Positions 1 through 11,583 of a stretch of 64,000 nucleotides of DNA are shown in pieces (within the stretch, counting starts at the first letter, position 1; each line of letters starts with the position of its first letter). Below the pieces are notes generated by a model that did no database searches, was not told where the DNA came from, and worked only from the letters and a program-made list of their open reading frames with translations. The position numbers were made by a program, and so were the translations under genes. The stretch comes from Buchnera aphidicola (Macrosiphum gaurae) (GTDB taxonomy: Bacteria > Pseudomonadota > Gammaproteobacteria > Enterobacterales > Enterobacteriaceae): NCBI RefSeq assembly GCF_005080965.1, contig NZ_CP034867.1, positions 496,001-560,000 of the forward strand. Reading direction: 5' to 3'.

Positions 1-201
1 ATTAAAGATAGAGATATTATTGTTGGTCTGAGTGAATTAGCTCCATCTTCTCTGAACTTTATAGTGCGCTGTTGGAGCAAAAATAATGATTTAAATTCAG
101 TATATTGGGATTTAATGGCTAATTTCAAAAAAGAATTAGATAAAAATAATATTAATATTCCTTATCCTCAATTAGATGTACATTTATATAAAAAAAAATA
201 A
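1..201 (+). CDS. mscS: Small-conductance mechanosensitive channel MscS, C-terminal end (partial)
   Basis: Reading frame 1 is open from the window edge to TAA at 199-201 and encodes the last 66 residues of an MscS-type channel. The segment VRCWSK...VYWDLM...PYPQLDV matches the C-terminal cytoplasmic domain of E. coli MscS (VRVWS...VYWDLL...PYPQMDV). MscS opens under membrane tension to release solutes during osmotic downshock. The pore-forming membrane part lies outside the window. recC follows on the same strand after 59 bases. The family call is firm; completeness cannot be judged. Confidence 0.85.
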   Translation: MKDRDIIVGLSELAPSSLNFIVRCWSKNNDLNSVYWDLMANFKKELDKNNINIPYPQLDVHLYKKK

Positions 202-260
202 AGACAATATAAATATCAAAAAATGTAGAAAATTTTAATTTATTTTAGAAGAAGATTGTT

Positions 261-3200
261 ATGTTTAAAGTTTATAAATCAAACTCACTCAATATACTCT
301 TATTAAAAGCATATGATATTATTCAAAAAAAACCTCTTTCTAATATTTTTGAAAAAGAGATTTTTATTTATGATAATAAAGTATTATTTCAATATTTAAA
401 TATATTTCTTGCTGAAAAAGTAGGCATTTCCGCAAATTTTAAATTGTATCATCCTAAAGATTTTATATGGAAATTATTTCAAATCATATTATCTAAAAAA
501 GAGCTAAAAAATACGTTTACTCATTCTATAATGATTTGGAAAATTATGAATATTTTAGATCAAAAAAATTTTTTTGAATATTACGATAACAAAAAAAAAA
601 ATAAAACCCAAAATTTTAAATTTTCATTTTTAATGGCAAATATATTTGAACAATATATCTTTTATCGTCCTAATTGGATTAATGATTGGGAAAAAAAAAA
701 CAATCAAAAATTAATCTGAGCGAAAAATGGCAAATAAAATTATGGATGAAAATAATAGACAATACAAAAAAATTAAATCAGTGTACTCATCATTTTTCAA
801 ATTTATTTTATGATTTTTACAAATTAATTAAAGAAAAAAAAATAAAAAAAACACACTTACCTAATCGCTGTTTTGTCATTTCTTCTTTTTCGCTAAATCC
901 TTCTTATATAAAAATTTTAAAAAAAATAAGTATATATATGAATATTTATTTTTTATATATTACACCTTATAAAAATAATATATTTAATTCAATTCAACCT
1001 AATAAAGTTTATTCATATGAAAAAATAGAAAAAGAAAACACTTTAAATAATTCATTAATGACATTATGGGGGCAATATGAAAAAATTTATTCTTTAGATA
1101 TAATTAAATCTCCAGAAATTAAAATTATTAATTACTTCAAAAAAAATAAAGATGATAATTTACTAAATAATATTAAAAATGATTTTTTTCAAAGTATTAA
1201 ATCAAGAAAAAAAAGATTTTTAAAAATAACAGATAACTCAATTTCTATCAATATTTGTTTTAATAAAAAAAATGAAATTGAGATACTACATGAAAAATTA
1301 TTAACATTTTTTCATGAAAATTCATCTATACAACCTGGCGATATAGTTGTTATTTCTTTTTTACTTGATGATTATATTCCGTATATTGACGCAATATTTA
1401 CAAAAGTAGACAAAAAAAAACAAATTCCTTTTTTTATTTCTAGAAAATTTTCTAAAAAAACAGAAATAATACTATCTTGTTTTAAAAAAATATTAAATTT
1501 ACCAAATAGTCGTTTTGAAAACGAAGAGATATTAGAATTACTTGATGTTCCTGAAATAGCAAAAAAATTTAATTTTTCAGAAGAAGAAATAAAAATTCTA
1601 TATGCTTGGATAGAAGAAGCAAATATTCGATGGGCTGTTGATTGTAAACATAAAGACTATTTATCCTTTCCTAGAGATAAACAAAATACCTGGTTTTATG
1701 GGATAGAAAAACTACTTTTGAGTTATGCAATGAATGATAGAGAAAAAATTTGGAATAATATTTTATCATGCAGTTCAATCAATGGTTCTAGAGCAGAACT
1801 TGTCGGAAAATTAATCATATTCATAAACACACTTAAGAAATGGCAAAAGAAATTATCTAAATCACAATATCTTACATATTGGTGTTCGTTATCTAAAAAA
1901 TTAATTATTGATTTTTTTTTCTACAGCAAAAAAATGGAAAAATCTATTCAGATGATTCAAAAGAATTGGATGAAAATGATTAATGATAGTTTATTGTCTA
2001 ATTATTCACAAAAAATTTCAATTAATATATTAAAAAAAATTTTTTTCTATAAATGCTATTACACTAATAATGAAACATTTTTACCAGGTGTAGTAAATTT
2101 TTGTCATCCTAATTCTGTATGTTACATTCCATTTAAAATAATATGTATTATTGGTGCTGATCATTCAAGTATTCCCAAAATAAATCATTTAGATAATTTT
2201 AATTTACTAAAAAAATATCCGTTAATTGGAGATGTTGATATTTATCAAAAATATTGTTATCTATTTGCTCAAAGCATATCTTGTGCGAAAAAATATTTTT
2301 ATATTAGCTATATTGGATATTCAATTAAAGATGAAAGTAAAAGATATCCTTCAGTTTTAATTGATCAATTATTAAGTTATATAGCATATAATTTTTGTTT
2401 TATAGGAGATCAACACTTAAGTTTAGAAGATAATACTAAAAAAATTATTAAACATCTATGCAGAAAATATAAAACACAATATTTTTATAAAAAACAACAT
2501 TTAGTTTCTTTCAAAAAAGAAAATTTACAAAATATTTTTAAAAACATTAATAAAAAATTCTATTATCCAAACTTATTAAAAGATAAAAACTACAATATAA
2601 TTAATTTAAAGGATTTAACAAAATTCTGGAAAAACCCACTACGTTATTTTTTTAATTTTAATTTAAAAATACAACTTAATAAAAAAGAAGAAATAATTAC
2701 AACAGAACCTTTTTTAGTAAATCAATTAGATTCTTTTAAAATAAAATATACTTTATTAAATAAAATAATAAATAATCAAGATACAAAACAATTGTTTCAA
2801 TATTATATACTTTCTGGGAAATTGCCTTACCATTTTTTTGGAAAAATATTTTGGGATAAAAATATTACAGAAATGACATCAATAGCAAAAGAAGTTATCA
2901 AATACAGAATTTTAACAAAAGAAAAAAAAATTAATTTAAACATAGAAAAATATCAAATTCATGGCATTTTGTCTGAAATACAAAAAACAGGTTTATTACG
3001 TTGGAAACCAAGTGCTATAAATTATAGTGATCGTATTGTTTTATGGTTAGAACATTTAATTTACTCTGTATTAGGCGGTTATGGAGAAAGCAGAATAATA
3101 GGTTATAAAAATCAAAATTGGTCTTTTGCTTCTTTAAAATCTGATATAGCATATACTTATCTTTTAAAATATATTAAAGGTTACGTAAAAGGTATACAAC

Positions 3201-3472
3201 AACCTATTTTATTAACTAAATCCGCTGCATCTTGGCTTGATCACGTTTACGATATAAAAAATAATTTTATAAAAAATGATTATCATACACAAAGAACAGG
3301 ATATAAAAAATTAATGGGAACTTGGACAGGAAACAATTATATTGACGGAGAACAAAAAGATTTTTACATCACAAAAATAATAACAAAGTTAAATACAAAT
3401 AACATAAAAGAAATTTGTGAAATAGCTAAAAAATGGCTAATTCCAATATTAAAAAACAAATTAAAACAATAA
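261..3472 (+). CDS. recC: Exodeoxyribonuclease V subunit gamma RecC, interrupted by a frameshift at an A10 tract
   Basis: RecC is the Chi-recognising subunit of the RecBCD helicase-nuclease. Frame one runs 261-719 (152 residues, ending in YRPNWINDWEKK and then off-frame residues to a TGA). The rest of the protein, about 928 residues, continues to 3472 in the -1 frame. Together they give about 1080 residues against 1122 in E. coli, and they align end to end with E. coli RecC. The break is at ten A (691-700). Reading 0-frame AAA-AAC at 696-701 gives the heptamer A AAA AAC, so a -1 slip, or one extra A in the transcript, restores the frame. It may be functional through slippage, a young pseudogene, or a homopolymer sequencing error. 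Confidence 0.85.
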
Positions 3473-3474
3473 CA

Positions 3475-6400
3475 ATGAAAATTGATAACATAGCAGAAAA
3501 ACTTAATGTTTTTAAAATACTCCTTAATGGCATAAACTTAATAGAAGCTTCTGCAGGAACAGGAAAAACTTTTACCATTGTACTATTATATTTACGTTTG
3601 TTATTAGGTATAGGAGAAACAAAAACATATAATAAAAAACTTGCAGTACATGAAATACTAATAGTTACTTTTACAAATGCAGCAAAGGAAGAATTATATA
3701 TACGTATTAAAGATGGTATTCAAAACCTATATTTAACTTGTGTTAATAAGAAAAATATAAATCCTATTTACAAGTTTTTTTTAAGAGAAATAAAAGATAT
3801 TAATGAAGCTATTTATGTTCTAAAAAAAGCGCAAAATAATATTAATAATGTTGCTATTTATACAATACACGGGTTTTGTCAACATATATTAGAATTGCAT
3901 ACTTTTCATTTAAATTCTATTTTTGAAGACAAAATAATTGATAATGAACATGAGTTATATTTACAAGCTACACAAGATTTTTGGAGACGTACTTTTTATA
4001 ATTTGCCAAAAAATATTATTAACATTATTTATCAAGATTATAAAAATCCAAATCATCTTTTAAAAAAGATAAAACCATTTTTTCACATGCAATCAATTAA
4101 TTTTTCTGAAAAAAATTTAAATAATAAAAAATTAACTATATTTCATCAAAAAAACATACAAAAAATAAATTTTTTCAAAGAAATGTGGTTGATTTATTAT
4201 CAAATAATACCAAAAGAAATTAATAATCTAAAAATAAATAAAAAAATATATAGTCAATTTAATATGACTAGATGGATTAATGATATTACAATATGGGCAA
4301 AATCTGAAACTAAAGATTATACCATACCTATTGTTTTAAAATATTTTTCAAAAAAAAATATAGAAAAAAACACAATAAATAACATATGTTCAAAATATAT
4401 TATTTTTAAAGAAACTGAAAAAATATTAAAAAAAAATTTTTCATTTAAAAATATTATTATGGTATATGCTATAAACAAAATTAAAAAAATTTTATCAAAA
4501 GAAAAACAAAAAAAATCATTACTAGGATTTAATGATTTATTGAACATTCTTTTGAAAACTATAAAAAAAGAAAAAACTCTTAAAAATTTGATAAGAACAA
4601 AATACCCTGCAGCATTTATTGATGAATTTCAAGATACTGACATTCAGCAATATAAAATATTCGATCTTTTATATAAAAAAAATAAAAAAACTGTATTATT
4701 TCTTATTGGAGATCCAAAACAAGCAATATATAGTTTTAGAGGTGCAGATATTTTTTCTTATTTATACGCAAAATCAAAAATAAAAAAAAAATATTATCTT
4801 GATATTAATTGGCGTGCTTCAATAAATATGTGTAAAAGTATTAATTTTTTATTTTCTCATCATAAAAATCCATTTATTTTTAAAAATATTCCTTTTACAC
4901 CCATAACACCTTCTTGTAAAAATAAAAAAATGAACTTTACAATTCATGGAGTTCCTCAAACTTCAATGAGCTTTTTTTTTCAAGAAAAAGAAGAAGTGTA
5001 TATAGATGATTATAAAGTTTGGATTTCTCAACAGTGTGCAAATGAAATTAGTTTTTGGTTAACTTGCGGGAAAGCAGGAAATGCTAAAATTACTACTAAA
5101 AATGGAGAAAAAATCTTAACAGCGAACGATATTGCTATATTGGTCAGAAACAAAAAAGAAGCTGATCTTATTCAAAAAGAGTTGCAAAAATTTAATATTC
5201 TTTCAATATACTCATCTGATAAAAATAGCATTTTTCAAACTTTTGATGCCCAAGAATTACTGTGGATATTAGAATCTATTCTAGAACCTGATAATGAAAA
5301 GTTATTACGAAAATCAATTTCTACACATATTTTAAAAGAGTTATTATCTAAAATTAAAACAAAATCAATAAATGAAAACAAATATTTTATAATAGAAAAA
5401 TTATATGAATATCATAATATATGGAAAAAAATAGGAATTTTCCATATGATTAAAACTATGATATTAGAATATCAAATAAATGCTAATCCTATAGAAATAA
5501 ATATAAATTATTTAAAAAATTTAAATTTTTTACATGTAGCTGAATTATTACAAGAACAATTTCAATATTTCCATAAAAAAATATCCTTAATACGTTGGCT
5601 TCAAAAAAAAATATTAAAAAAAACAGAACCTGCATATAATGAATGTATTAGATATTTTAATGAATCTCAATCAGTTAAAATTATTACTATACACAAGTCA
5701 AAAGGATTAGAATATCCTATTGTGTGGATACCTTTTAGTATAGATTTCAAACCATCATTATTATCTGTCTATCACAATGAAAAAAATTTCAAAACATTTT
5801 TTGACATAAAACAAAGTAATGAAAATTTAAAATTATCAGACAAAGAAAGACTAGCAGAAGATATACGATTTTTATATGTTGCACTTACAAGATCCATTCT
5901 TCATTGCAGTATTGGAATAGCTTGTTTAACAAAAAAAACAACAAAAAATAAAAATAACAGCAATATCCATAAAAGTAGTTTAGGATATACTGTACAACAT
6001 GGCAAACCTATGAATTATGAAAATTTATTTAACCAATTAAAAAAATTCAGAATGAATGATTTTATAGAAGTAAAAAATAATTCAAATAATTTTAGATTGC
6101 CTGTAACAAATAATATTTATTTAATATCCTCAAAAAACATTCTAAATAAAAATATAAAAAATATTTGGAATATAACAAGTTTCACTAAATTAAATCAAGA
6201 AAATAAATCGTTACAAGAGAATATAAAAGAAATTACCTCAGAAAAATTTTTAATAAAAAATAAAGAAAAAAATAATAAATCATTTATAATACATAATTTT
6301 CCGCAAGGAAAGAATACTGGATTAATGATGCATGAAATATTAAAAAATTTACATTTTTTAAATGAAAAAAATTATGATTGGTTTGCAGATTGGTTAAAGA

Positions 6401-6981
6401 AATATAATATTCCTATTACATGGACTTCAAAGTTAATTAATTGGATAAATAATATCATTAATACACCACTAGGTGAGAAGAAAATTATTTTATCAAAAAT
6501 AAATGAAAAATTATGTACAAAAGAACTAGAATTTTTTTTTCCTATAAATAATATCTTATATAGTGAAGAATTAAACCAAATTATCCAATCTATTGATCCT
6601 ATCTCTATAGCTTCTCCAAAATTATTTTTTAATCCGGTTAAAGGTGTATTAAAAGGATTTATCGATTTAGTTTTTTTTTGGAAAAAAAAATATTACATAT
6701 TAGATTATAAGTCTAATTGGTTGGGTAAAAATAATAGTTTTTATTCTGACGTGTGTATAAAAAAAGAAATAATTACAAAAAGATATGATTTACAATATCA
6801 AATATATACTATAGCTTTACATAAGTATTTACAAAAAAAAATAAAAAATTATAATTATAAAAATGATTTTGGAGGTGTTTTGTATTTTTTTTTACGTGCT
6901 ATTGATCAAGAAAACCATGGCATTTTTTATACTGTTCCAGATTTTTCATTAATAGAAAAAATAATTACTTTAATTTCATAA
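3475..6981 (+). CDS. recB: Exodeoxyribonuclease V subunit beta RecB
   Basis: RecB is the 3'-5' helicase and only nuclease of RecBCD. A UvrD-type helicase core is visible: Walker A EASAGTGKTFT near the N terminus, DEFQDTD (motif II) and VALTRS (motif VI). The C-terminal nuclease keeps GFIDLV and LDYKSNWLG, which hold the catalytic Asp, Asp and Lys. About 1168 residues against 1180 in E. coli. I start at the ATG at 3475, two bases after the recC stop, because homology begins there; an upstream TTG at 3433 would overlap recC. ptrA, which separates recC and recB in E. coli, is absent. An A10 tract at 4782-4791 leaves the frame intact. Confidence 0.95.
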   Translation: MKIDNIAEKLNVFKILLNGINLIEASAGTGKTFTIVLLYLRLLLGIGETKTYNKKLAVHEILIVTFTNAAKEELYIRIKDGIQNLYLTCVNKKNINPIYKFFLREIKDINEAIYVLKKAQNNINNVAIYTIHGFCQHILELHTFHLNSIFEDKIIDNEHELYLQATQDFWRRTFYNLPKNIINIIYQDYKNPNHLLKKIKPFFHMQSINFSEKNLNNKKLTIFHQKNIQKINFFKEMWLIYYQIIPKEINNLKINKKIYSQFNMTRWINDITIWAKSETKDYTIPIVLKYFSKKNIEKNTINNICSKYIIFKETEKILKKNFSFKNIIMVYAINKIKKILSKEKQKKSLLGFNDLLNILLKTIKKEKTLKNLIRTKYPAAFIDEFQDTDIQQYKIFDLLYKKNKKTVLFLIGDPKQAIYSFRGADIFSYLYAKSKIKKKYYLDINWRASINMCKSINFLFSHHKNPFIFKNIPFTPITPSCKNKKMNFTIHGVPQTSMSFFFQEKEEVYIDDYKVWISQQCANEISFWLTCGKAGNAKITTKNGEKILTANDIAILVRNKKEADLIQKELQKFNILSIYSSDKNSIFQTFDAQELLWILESILEPDNEKLLRKSISTHILKELLSKIKTKSINENKYFIIEKLYEYHNIWKKIGIFHMIKTMILEYQINANPIEININYLKNLNFLHVAELLQEQFQYFHKKISLIRWLQKKILKKTEPAYNECIRYFNESQSVKIITIHKSKGLEYPIVWIPFSIDFKPSLLSVYHNEKNFKTFFDIKQSNENLKLSDKERLAEDIRFLYVALTRSILHCSIGIACLTKKTTKNKNNSNIHKSSLGYTVQHGKPMNYENLFNQLKKFRMNDFIEVKNNSNNFRLPVTNNIYLISSKNILNKNIKNIWNITSFTKLNQENKSLQENIKEITSEKFLIKNKEKNNKSFIIHNFPQGKNTGLMMHEILKNLHFLNEKNYDWFADWLKKYNIPITWTSKLINWINNIINTPLGEKKIILSKINEKLCTKELEFFFPINNILYSEELNQIIQSIDPISIASPKLFFNPVKGVLKGFIDLVFFWKKKYYILDYKSNWLGKNNSFYSDVCIKKEIITKRYDLQYQIYTIALHKYLQKKIKNYNYKNDFGGVLYFFLRAIDQENHGIFYTVPDFSLIEKIITLIS

Positions 6982-6986
6982 AAAAT

Positions 6987-8786
6987 ATGATTATCTTACT
7001 AAGACAAGCAGTAAAATTAAAAATGATACGTCCTATCGATTTCTATTTCTCTCAATTTGTTGCACAAGAAAATACTATTGTAATGTTAGTTGCAGCTTGT
7101 GTAAGTTATGAAAATAGCAAAGGTCATATCTTTCTACCTGTTCAATATTTTGAAAAACATTGTTTTTTTTCCAGTTTCAACCACAAATTTAAAAAAAAAA
7201 TATTAACAATTTTAGAAAAAAAAACAAATTGGTCATTTGAATTATTTAAACATATATCTGTAGGTAATGGTTCTATTCCTACACCTTTAGTCTTATATGA
7301 AGAAAAAATATACCTTTATAAAATGTGGAAAGCCGAAAAAAATATTTTTAAAAATTTTTATATAAAAAAAAATAAAATTAATCAAAAAAAATGTTCTAAA
7401 ATATTAAATAATTTATTTCCTGGTAAAAGTATAAATTTTCAAAAAATAGCTGTAGCACTTACTTTGATAAATCATATAACTTTTATTGTCGGTGGTCCTG
7501 GAACTGGAAAAACTACTACTATATTAAAAATAATAATTGCATTAATAAAAAGTTCAAATAAATCAATAAAAATTCAATTGTCTGCTCCAACAGGTAAAGC
7601 AGCCACACGTTTAAACACAATTATAAAAAGCAATATCTTTGATCTTTATTTTTCTGAAAAAGAAAAACATTCTCTCCCATCTAGAGCCAAAACCATACAT
7701 GAATTATTAGGAATTCAAAAAATTTCACAAAATAGTTTTTTCAATAAAAATAACTTATTAGATTTAGATATTTTAATTATTGATGAAATTTCAATGGTAG
7801 ATATTTTAATGATGGAAAAAATATTATGTGCAGTTTCAAAAAATACTAAATTAATTTTTATAGGTGATTATAATCAATTATGTCCAATAGAATCAGGTTC
7901 TATTCTAAGAGAAATTTATCATCATGCTAATAATGGATATAGCTTAAAAACTATTCTTGATATTCAAAAACTTACACAATATGAATTACCAAAAAAAATA
8001 AATAAGAATACAACATTTATTAGCAATAGTATATGTGTTTTAAAAAAAAATTACAGATTTGATAAAAATTCAGGGATTGATATTTTATCCAATGGAATTT
8101 GTAATAAAAAAATAAAAATTATTGAAAATTTATTTAAAAATTCGATAAAAAACGTTTTTTTTTATGAACACAATTCTGTTCAAAAATATAAAAAAATGAT
8201 TAAATATATTACTTTAAACTATAAAAATTTTTGGGATAAAGTACATAAAAAAGCAACAATAAAAGAAATAATAGAATCTTTTCAAGATTATCAAGTATTA
8301 TGTGTATTGTATGATGGTCTATTTGGTGTGAATTTTTTAAACAAAAAATTAGAAGAATATATGTATAAAAAAAACATAATAAAATATTTTTATGTCAATG
8401 AACAAGAATGGTATGTAGGAAAACCTATTATGATTAGTAATAATAATAAATACTTAGATGTATTTAATGGAGATATAGGTATTACTAATTTTAGTGAAAA
8501 CGGTATTTTGCAAGTATCTTTTTTAAAGGAAAATAAAACAATTAATAATATTCCTGTAAAAATTTTAAGTAATTATAAAACTGCTTGGGCTATTACTGTC
8601 CATAAATCACAAGGTTCAGAATTTATAAATACAGCTTTAATATTACCAAATGTTACTTCACACATGTTGAATAAAGATATTTTATATACTGGCATAACAA
8701 GATCTCGAAAATTATTAAGTATTTTTTCAGATAAAAAAGTTTTTCTGAAAACTATTTTAAAAAATTCTCAAAAAATAATGTTTTAA
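6987..8786 (+). CDS. recD: Exodeoxyribonuclease V subunit alpha RecD
   Basis: RecD is the 5'-3' helicase motor of RecBCD. The protein has 599 residues, close to E. coli's 608. It shows Walker A GGPGTGKTTT in the first third, the Walker B-like IIDEISMVD, and the C-terminal motif TVHKSQGSEF followed by TGITRS, typical of superfamily 1B helicases. It starts five bases after the recB stop and is surely cotranscribed with recC and recB. It converges with argA. All motor motifs look intact, so decay of the complex, if any, is limited to the recC frameshift. Confidence 0.95.
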   Translation: MIILLRQAVKLKMIRPIDFYFSQFVAQENTIVMLVAACVSYENSKGHIFLPVQYFEKHCFFSSFNHKFKKKILTILEKKTNWSFELFKHISVGNGSIPTPLVLYEEKIYLYKMWKAEKNIFKNFYIKKNKINQKKCSKILNNLFPGKSINFQKIAVALTLINHITFIVGGPGTGKTTTILKIIIALIKSSNKSIKIQLSAPTGKAATRLNTIIKSNIFDLYFSEKEKHSLPSRAKTIHELLGIQKISQNSFFNKNNLLDLDILIIDEISMVDILMMEKILCAVSKNTKLIFIGDYNQLCPIESGSILREIYHHANNGYSLKTILDIQKLTQYELPKKINKNTTFISNSICVLKKNYRFDKNSGIDILSNGICNKKIKIIENLFKNSIKNVFFYEHNSVQKYKKMIKYITLNYKNFWDKVHKKATIKEIIESFQDYQVLCVLYDGLFGVNFLNKKLEEYMYKKNIIKYFYVNEQEWYVGKPIMISNNNKYLDVFNGDIGITNFSENGILQVSFLKENKTINNIPVKILSNYKTAWAITVHKSQGSEFINTALILPNVTSHMLNKDILYTGITRSRKLLSIFSDKKVFLKTILKNSQKIMF

Positions 8787-8823
8787 TGTTAAGAGCTAAT
8801 TTTTTATAAAAAGATCTATACAT

Positions 8824-10152
8824 TTAAATAATATCAATCATTAAAATTTTTGAACCGCGTTGATAGTTGTACATTTTCTTTTTACTTTCAGGCAACATGT
8901 CAATATTAACTAAAATAAAACCTCTTTCTTGAAACCAATGAATACTCTGTGTTGTTAATACAAAAATTTTTTCTAAATGCATTTCTTTAGCATGAATTTT
9001 AATTTTTTTTAATAATAAATCTCCACGAGAAGAATTTCGATAATCAGGATGAACAGCTAAACATGCCATTTCCCCTATCTTTTCTTTTAAAAAAGGATAT
9101 AGTGCTACACAAGCAATAGTTAAATTATCATGTTTAATGATAGTAAATTTATCTACTTCTATTTCTAATTGTTCTCTTGATCTACGAACTAAAATTCCTT
9201 TTTTCTCTAAAGGCCGAATTAATTCTAATATTCCCCCAATATCATTAATACTGGCTCGTCTTATTTTTTCTGCTGATTCCATAACCATTTGAGTACCAAT
9301 ACCATTTCGAGAAAATAATTCTTGTAAAAGTGCTCCACTTTTATGATAACTGATCAAATGACTACGATTTACTCCGCTTTTACAAGCTTTTATTGCCCCT
9401 CTTAAAAAACGAACAGTTGAAGAAATATAATCACCTTTTTTTTCTAATTTTTTAATTGTTTTTTTTATATCATCAGGTAATAATTCAGAAATGATTTTAC
9501 CTTCATGATCTATAACTCCATGATTACTACAAAAACCTATCATTTTTTCTGCTTTTAATTCAATGCTAACTTGAGTCGCTATTTCTTCAGAAGTTAAATT
9601 AAAACTTTCTCCTGTTACAGAAACTGCAACTGGACCAATTAAAACTATAGCTCCGTTTCTTAATTGACAATCAATTGCACTTTTGTCAATTCTTCTAATT
9701 CGACCACTATGGCAGTAATCTATACCATCATCTACTCCTAATGGTTGAGCAATAATAAAATTACCGCTCACTACGTTAATATTTGCTCCTTGAAGAGGAG
9801 TATTGGTTAAACTCATAGACAATCGAGCTGTAATATCAAGTTGTAATCTTCCTGCTGCTTGTTTTATTTGTTCTAAAGAAGCTAAATCAGTAATCCGTAT
9901 AGATTTATGATAAACAATGCTAATGTTTTTTTCTCTTAAAATAGCATTAATTTGAGGACAAGCACCATAGACAACTACTAAACGAATACCTAAGCTGTGT
10001 AGTAATCCGATATCGTTGATAATACCAGAAAAATTTCCATATTTAATTGCTTCGCCACCTAACATTATTATAAATGTTTTACCACGATGAGCATTAATAT
10101 AAGGAACGCTGTGACGAAAACCCTGAACTAATTCAGTATTACGTTCTTTCAT
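8824..10152 (-). CDS. argA: Amino-acid N-acetyltransferase (N-acetylglutamate synthase) ArgA
   Basis: ArgA acetylates glutamate with acetyl-CoA, the first committed step of arginine synthesis. At 442 residues it matches E. coli (443). The N-terminal two thirds is an amino-acid-kinase-like domain ([12 protein letters not shown], then [11 protein letters not shown]). The C-terminal part is a GNAT acetyltransferase domain with [10 protein letters not shown] and RGDLLLKK. A Shine-Dalgarno AGAGGA precedes the ATG. The kinase-like domain carries arginine feedback in relatives; whether feedback persists here cannot be read from sequence. The gene converges with recD and lies next to initiator tRNA, as in E. 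coli. Confidence 0.96.
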   Translation of the reverse strand: MKERNTELVQGFRHSVPYINAHRGKTFIIMLGGEAIKYGNFSGIINDIGLLHSLGIRLVVVYGACPQINAILREKNISIVYHKSIRITDLASLEQIKQAAGRLQLDITARLSMSLTNTPLQGANINVVSGNFIIAQPLGVDDGIDYCHSGRIRRIDKSAIDCQLRNGAIVLIGPVAVSVTGESFNLTSEEIATQVSIELKAEKMIGFCSNHGVIDHEGKIISELLPDDIKKTIKKLEKKGDYISSTVRFLRGAIKACKSGVNRSHLISYHKSGALLQELFSRNGIGTQMVMESAEKIRRASINDIGGILELIRPLEKKGILVRRSREQLEIEVDKFTIIKHDNLTIACVALYPFLKEKIGEMACLAVHPDYRNSSRGDLLLKKIKIHAKEMHLEKIFVLTTQSIHWFQERGFILVNIDMLPESKKKMYNYQRGSKILMIDII

Positions 10153-10282
10153 AACAATCCTCTTGCATTTTTAGTGCAACCTGTATATTATTTTTTATTA
10201 ATATAATTTTTATTATATTTAAACTAGACTAAAACGTTGGAAGGTTTTTAAAAAAGATGGGATTAAATAAAATTATTGAAAC

Positions 10283-10359
<77 letters not shown>

Positions 10360-10369
10360 TCTGTAATAA

Positions 10370-10402
10370 ATTATATAATACACTTTTATAAAAAAATTGC
10401 AA
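10370..10402 (-). promoter_or_regulatory. Candidate sigma-70 promoter of tRNA-fMet
   Basis: On the minus strand TTGCAA (10397-10402) and TATTAT (10375-10380) are separated by 16 bases. An overlapping TATAAT lies at 10370-10375. The elements sit 11-43 bases upstream of the tRNA. In such AT-rich sequence -10-like hexamers are common, so this is a position-supported prediction only. Confidence 0.4.
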
Positions 10403-10468
10403 TAATTTTTATAAAAAAAACATGATTTAAAAAATTTTTATGACTTAATAAGCATTAACATATAAAAT

Positions 10469-11548
10469 ATGAAAAAAATAACAATCATAATAATAGTATT
10501 TTTCAGTTCATTTCTTTACGCTTCCAAAATATACGCATGTACAACTATCAATCAAGAACAACAATATAAAACAAAATTAATAAAAAATTTTACAAAAATC
10601 AAAAAAATTAATACTGAAGAAAAGATAACTAATGCAAAATTATTTCTAATTCAAATAAATAAAATTAAAAAATATTCTCCATTTTTATATTTAAAAAATG
10701 AACTTATTTATAAAAAAATTTTAAACTGGTTACAAAATAACTCTAATATTGATGAACTTGAGAAATTTGGAATCAATTTATTTCAAATGAAAGGTGTAGA
10801 TAATTATGGGAATGTTAAACTAACTGGATATTATACACCAATAGTAGAAGCCAGAAAAATTAAAAAAGATAACTTTATATATCCAATATATTCCATGCCT
10901 TATCATTTTAATAAAAATCAACCTTTACCAAAAAGAAAAGATATATATAATGGAGCTTTAGATAAAAAATATATTTTAGCTTATAGTAAATCTTTAATAG
11001 ACAATTTTATCATGGAGATTCAAGGGAGTGCATTTATAGATTATGGTGATAATACAAAACTAACTTTTTTTAGCTATGCTGGAAAAAATGGTTGGCCTTA
11101 TAAAGCAATTGGGCAAATCTTAATAAATCGAGGAGATATACAAAAAAAAAACATGTCTATGCAAGCTATTCAAAATTGGTTTAAAAAACACACAAAAAAA
11201 GAAATACAAGATTTACTTGAAAAAAACCAATCTTTTGTATTCTTTAAAGAAATAAAAAAAGAACAAGTATATGGCGCCAGTGCTGTTCCATTAATAGCTC
11301 AAACATCAGTTGCAGCAGATACTTCTATAATAAAAAAAGGAAGTGTAATTCTATTGAAAGTACCATTACTTGATAAAAATGGTTTATTTGTTAATAAATA
11401 TGAAATGCGCTTAGTAGTAGCATTAGACGTAGGTGGTGCAATAAAAGGACAACATCTTGATATGTATGAAGGAATTGGAAAAAAAGCTGCTATATCAGCA
11501 GGTTTTTATAATCACTATGGATATGCTTGGGTCTTAAATAACAACTAA
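10469..11548 (+). CDS. mltA: Membrane-bound lytic murein transglycosylase A MltA
   Basis: MltA cleaves the glycan strands of peptidoglycan with formation of 1,6-anhydromuramic acid. The protein has 359 residues (E. coli 365) and begins with a hydrophobic signal ending in a lipobox-like IYAC, so it is probably an outer-membrane lipoprotein. Conserved blocks include [37 protein letters not shown] and the C-terminal [15 protein letters not shown], which contains the Asp expected for catalysis. No good Shine-Dalgarno precedes the ATG. It is divergent from tRNA-fMet and argA, and ribH follows 35 bases later. Confidence 0.93.
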   Translation: MKKITIIIIVFFSSFLYASKIYACTTINQEQQYKTKLIKNFTKIKKINTEEKITNAKLFLIQINKIKKYSPFLYLKNELIYKKILNWLQNNSNIDELEKFGINLFQMKGVDNYGNVKLTGYYTPIVEARKIKKDNFIYPIYSMPYHFNKNQPLPKRKDIYNGALDKKYILAYSKSLIDNFIMEIQGSAFIDYGDNTKLTFFSYAGKNGWPYKAIGQILINRGDIQKKNMSMQAIQNWFKKHTKKEIQDLLEKNQSFVFFKEIKKEQVYGASAVPLIAQTSVAADTSIIKKGSVILLKVPLLDKNGLFVNKYEMRLVVALDVGGAIKGQHLDMYEGIGKKAAISAGFYNHYGYAWVLNNN

Positions 11549-11583
11549 ATACCTCAATTCTAATGATAAGTTAATATAAAAAT

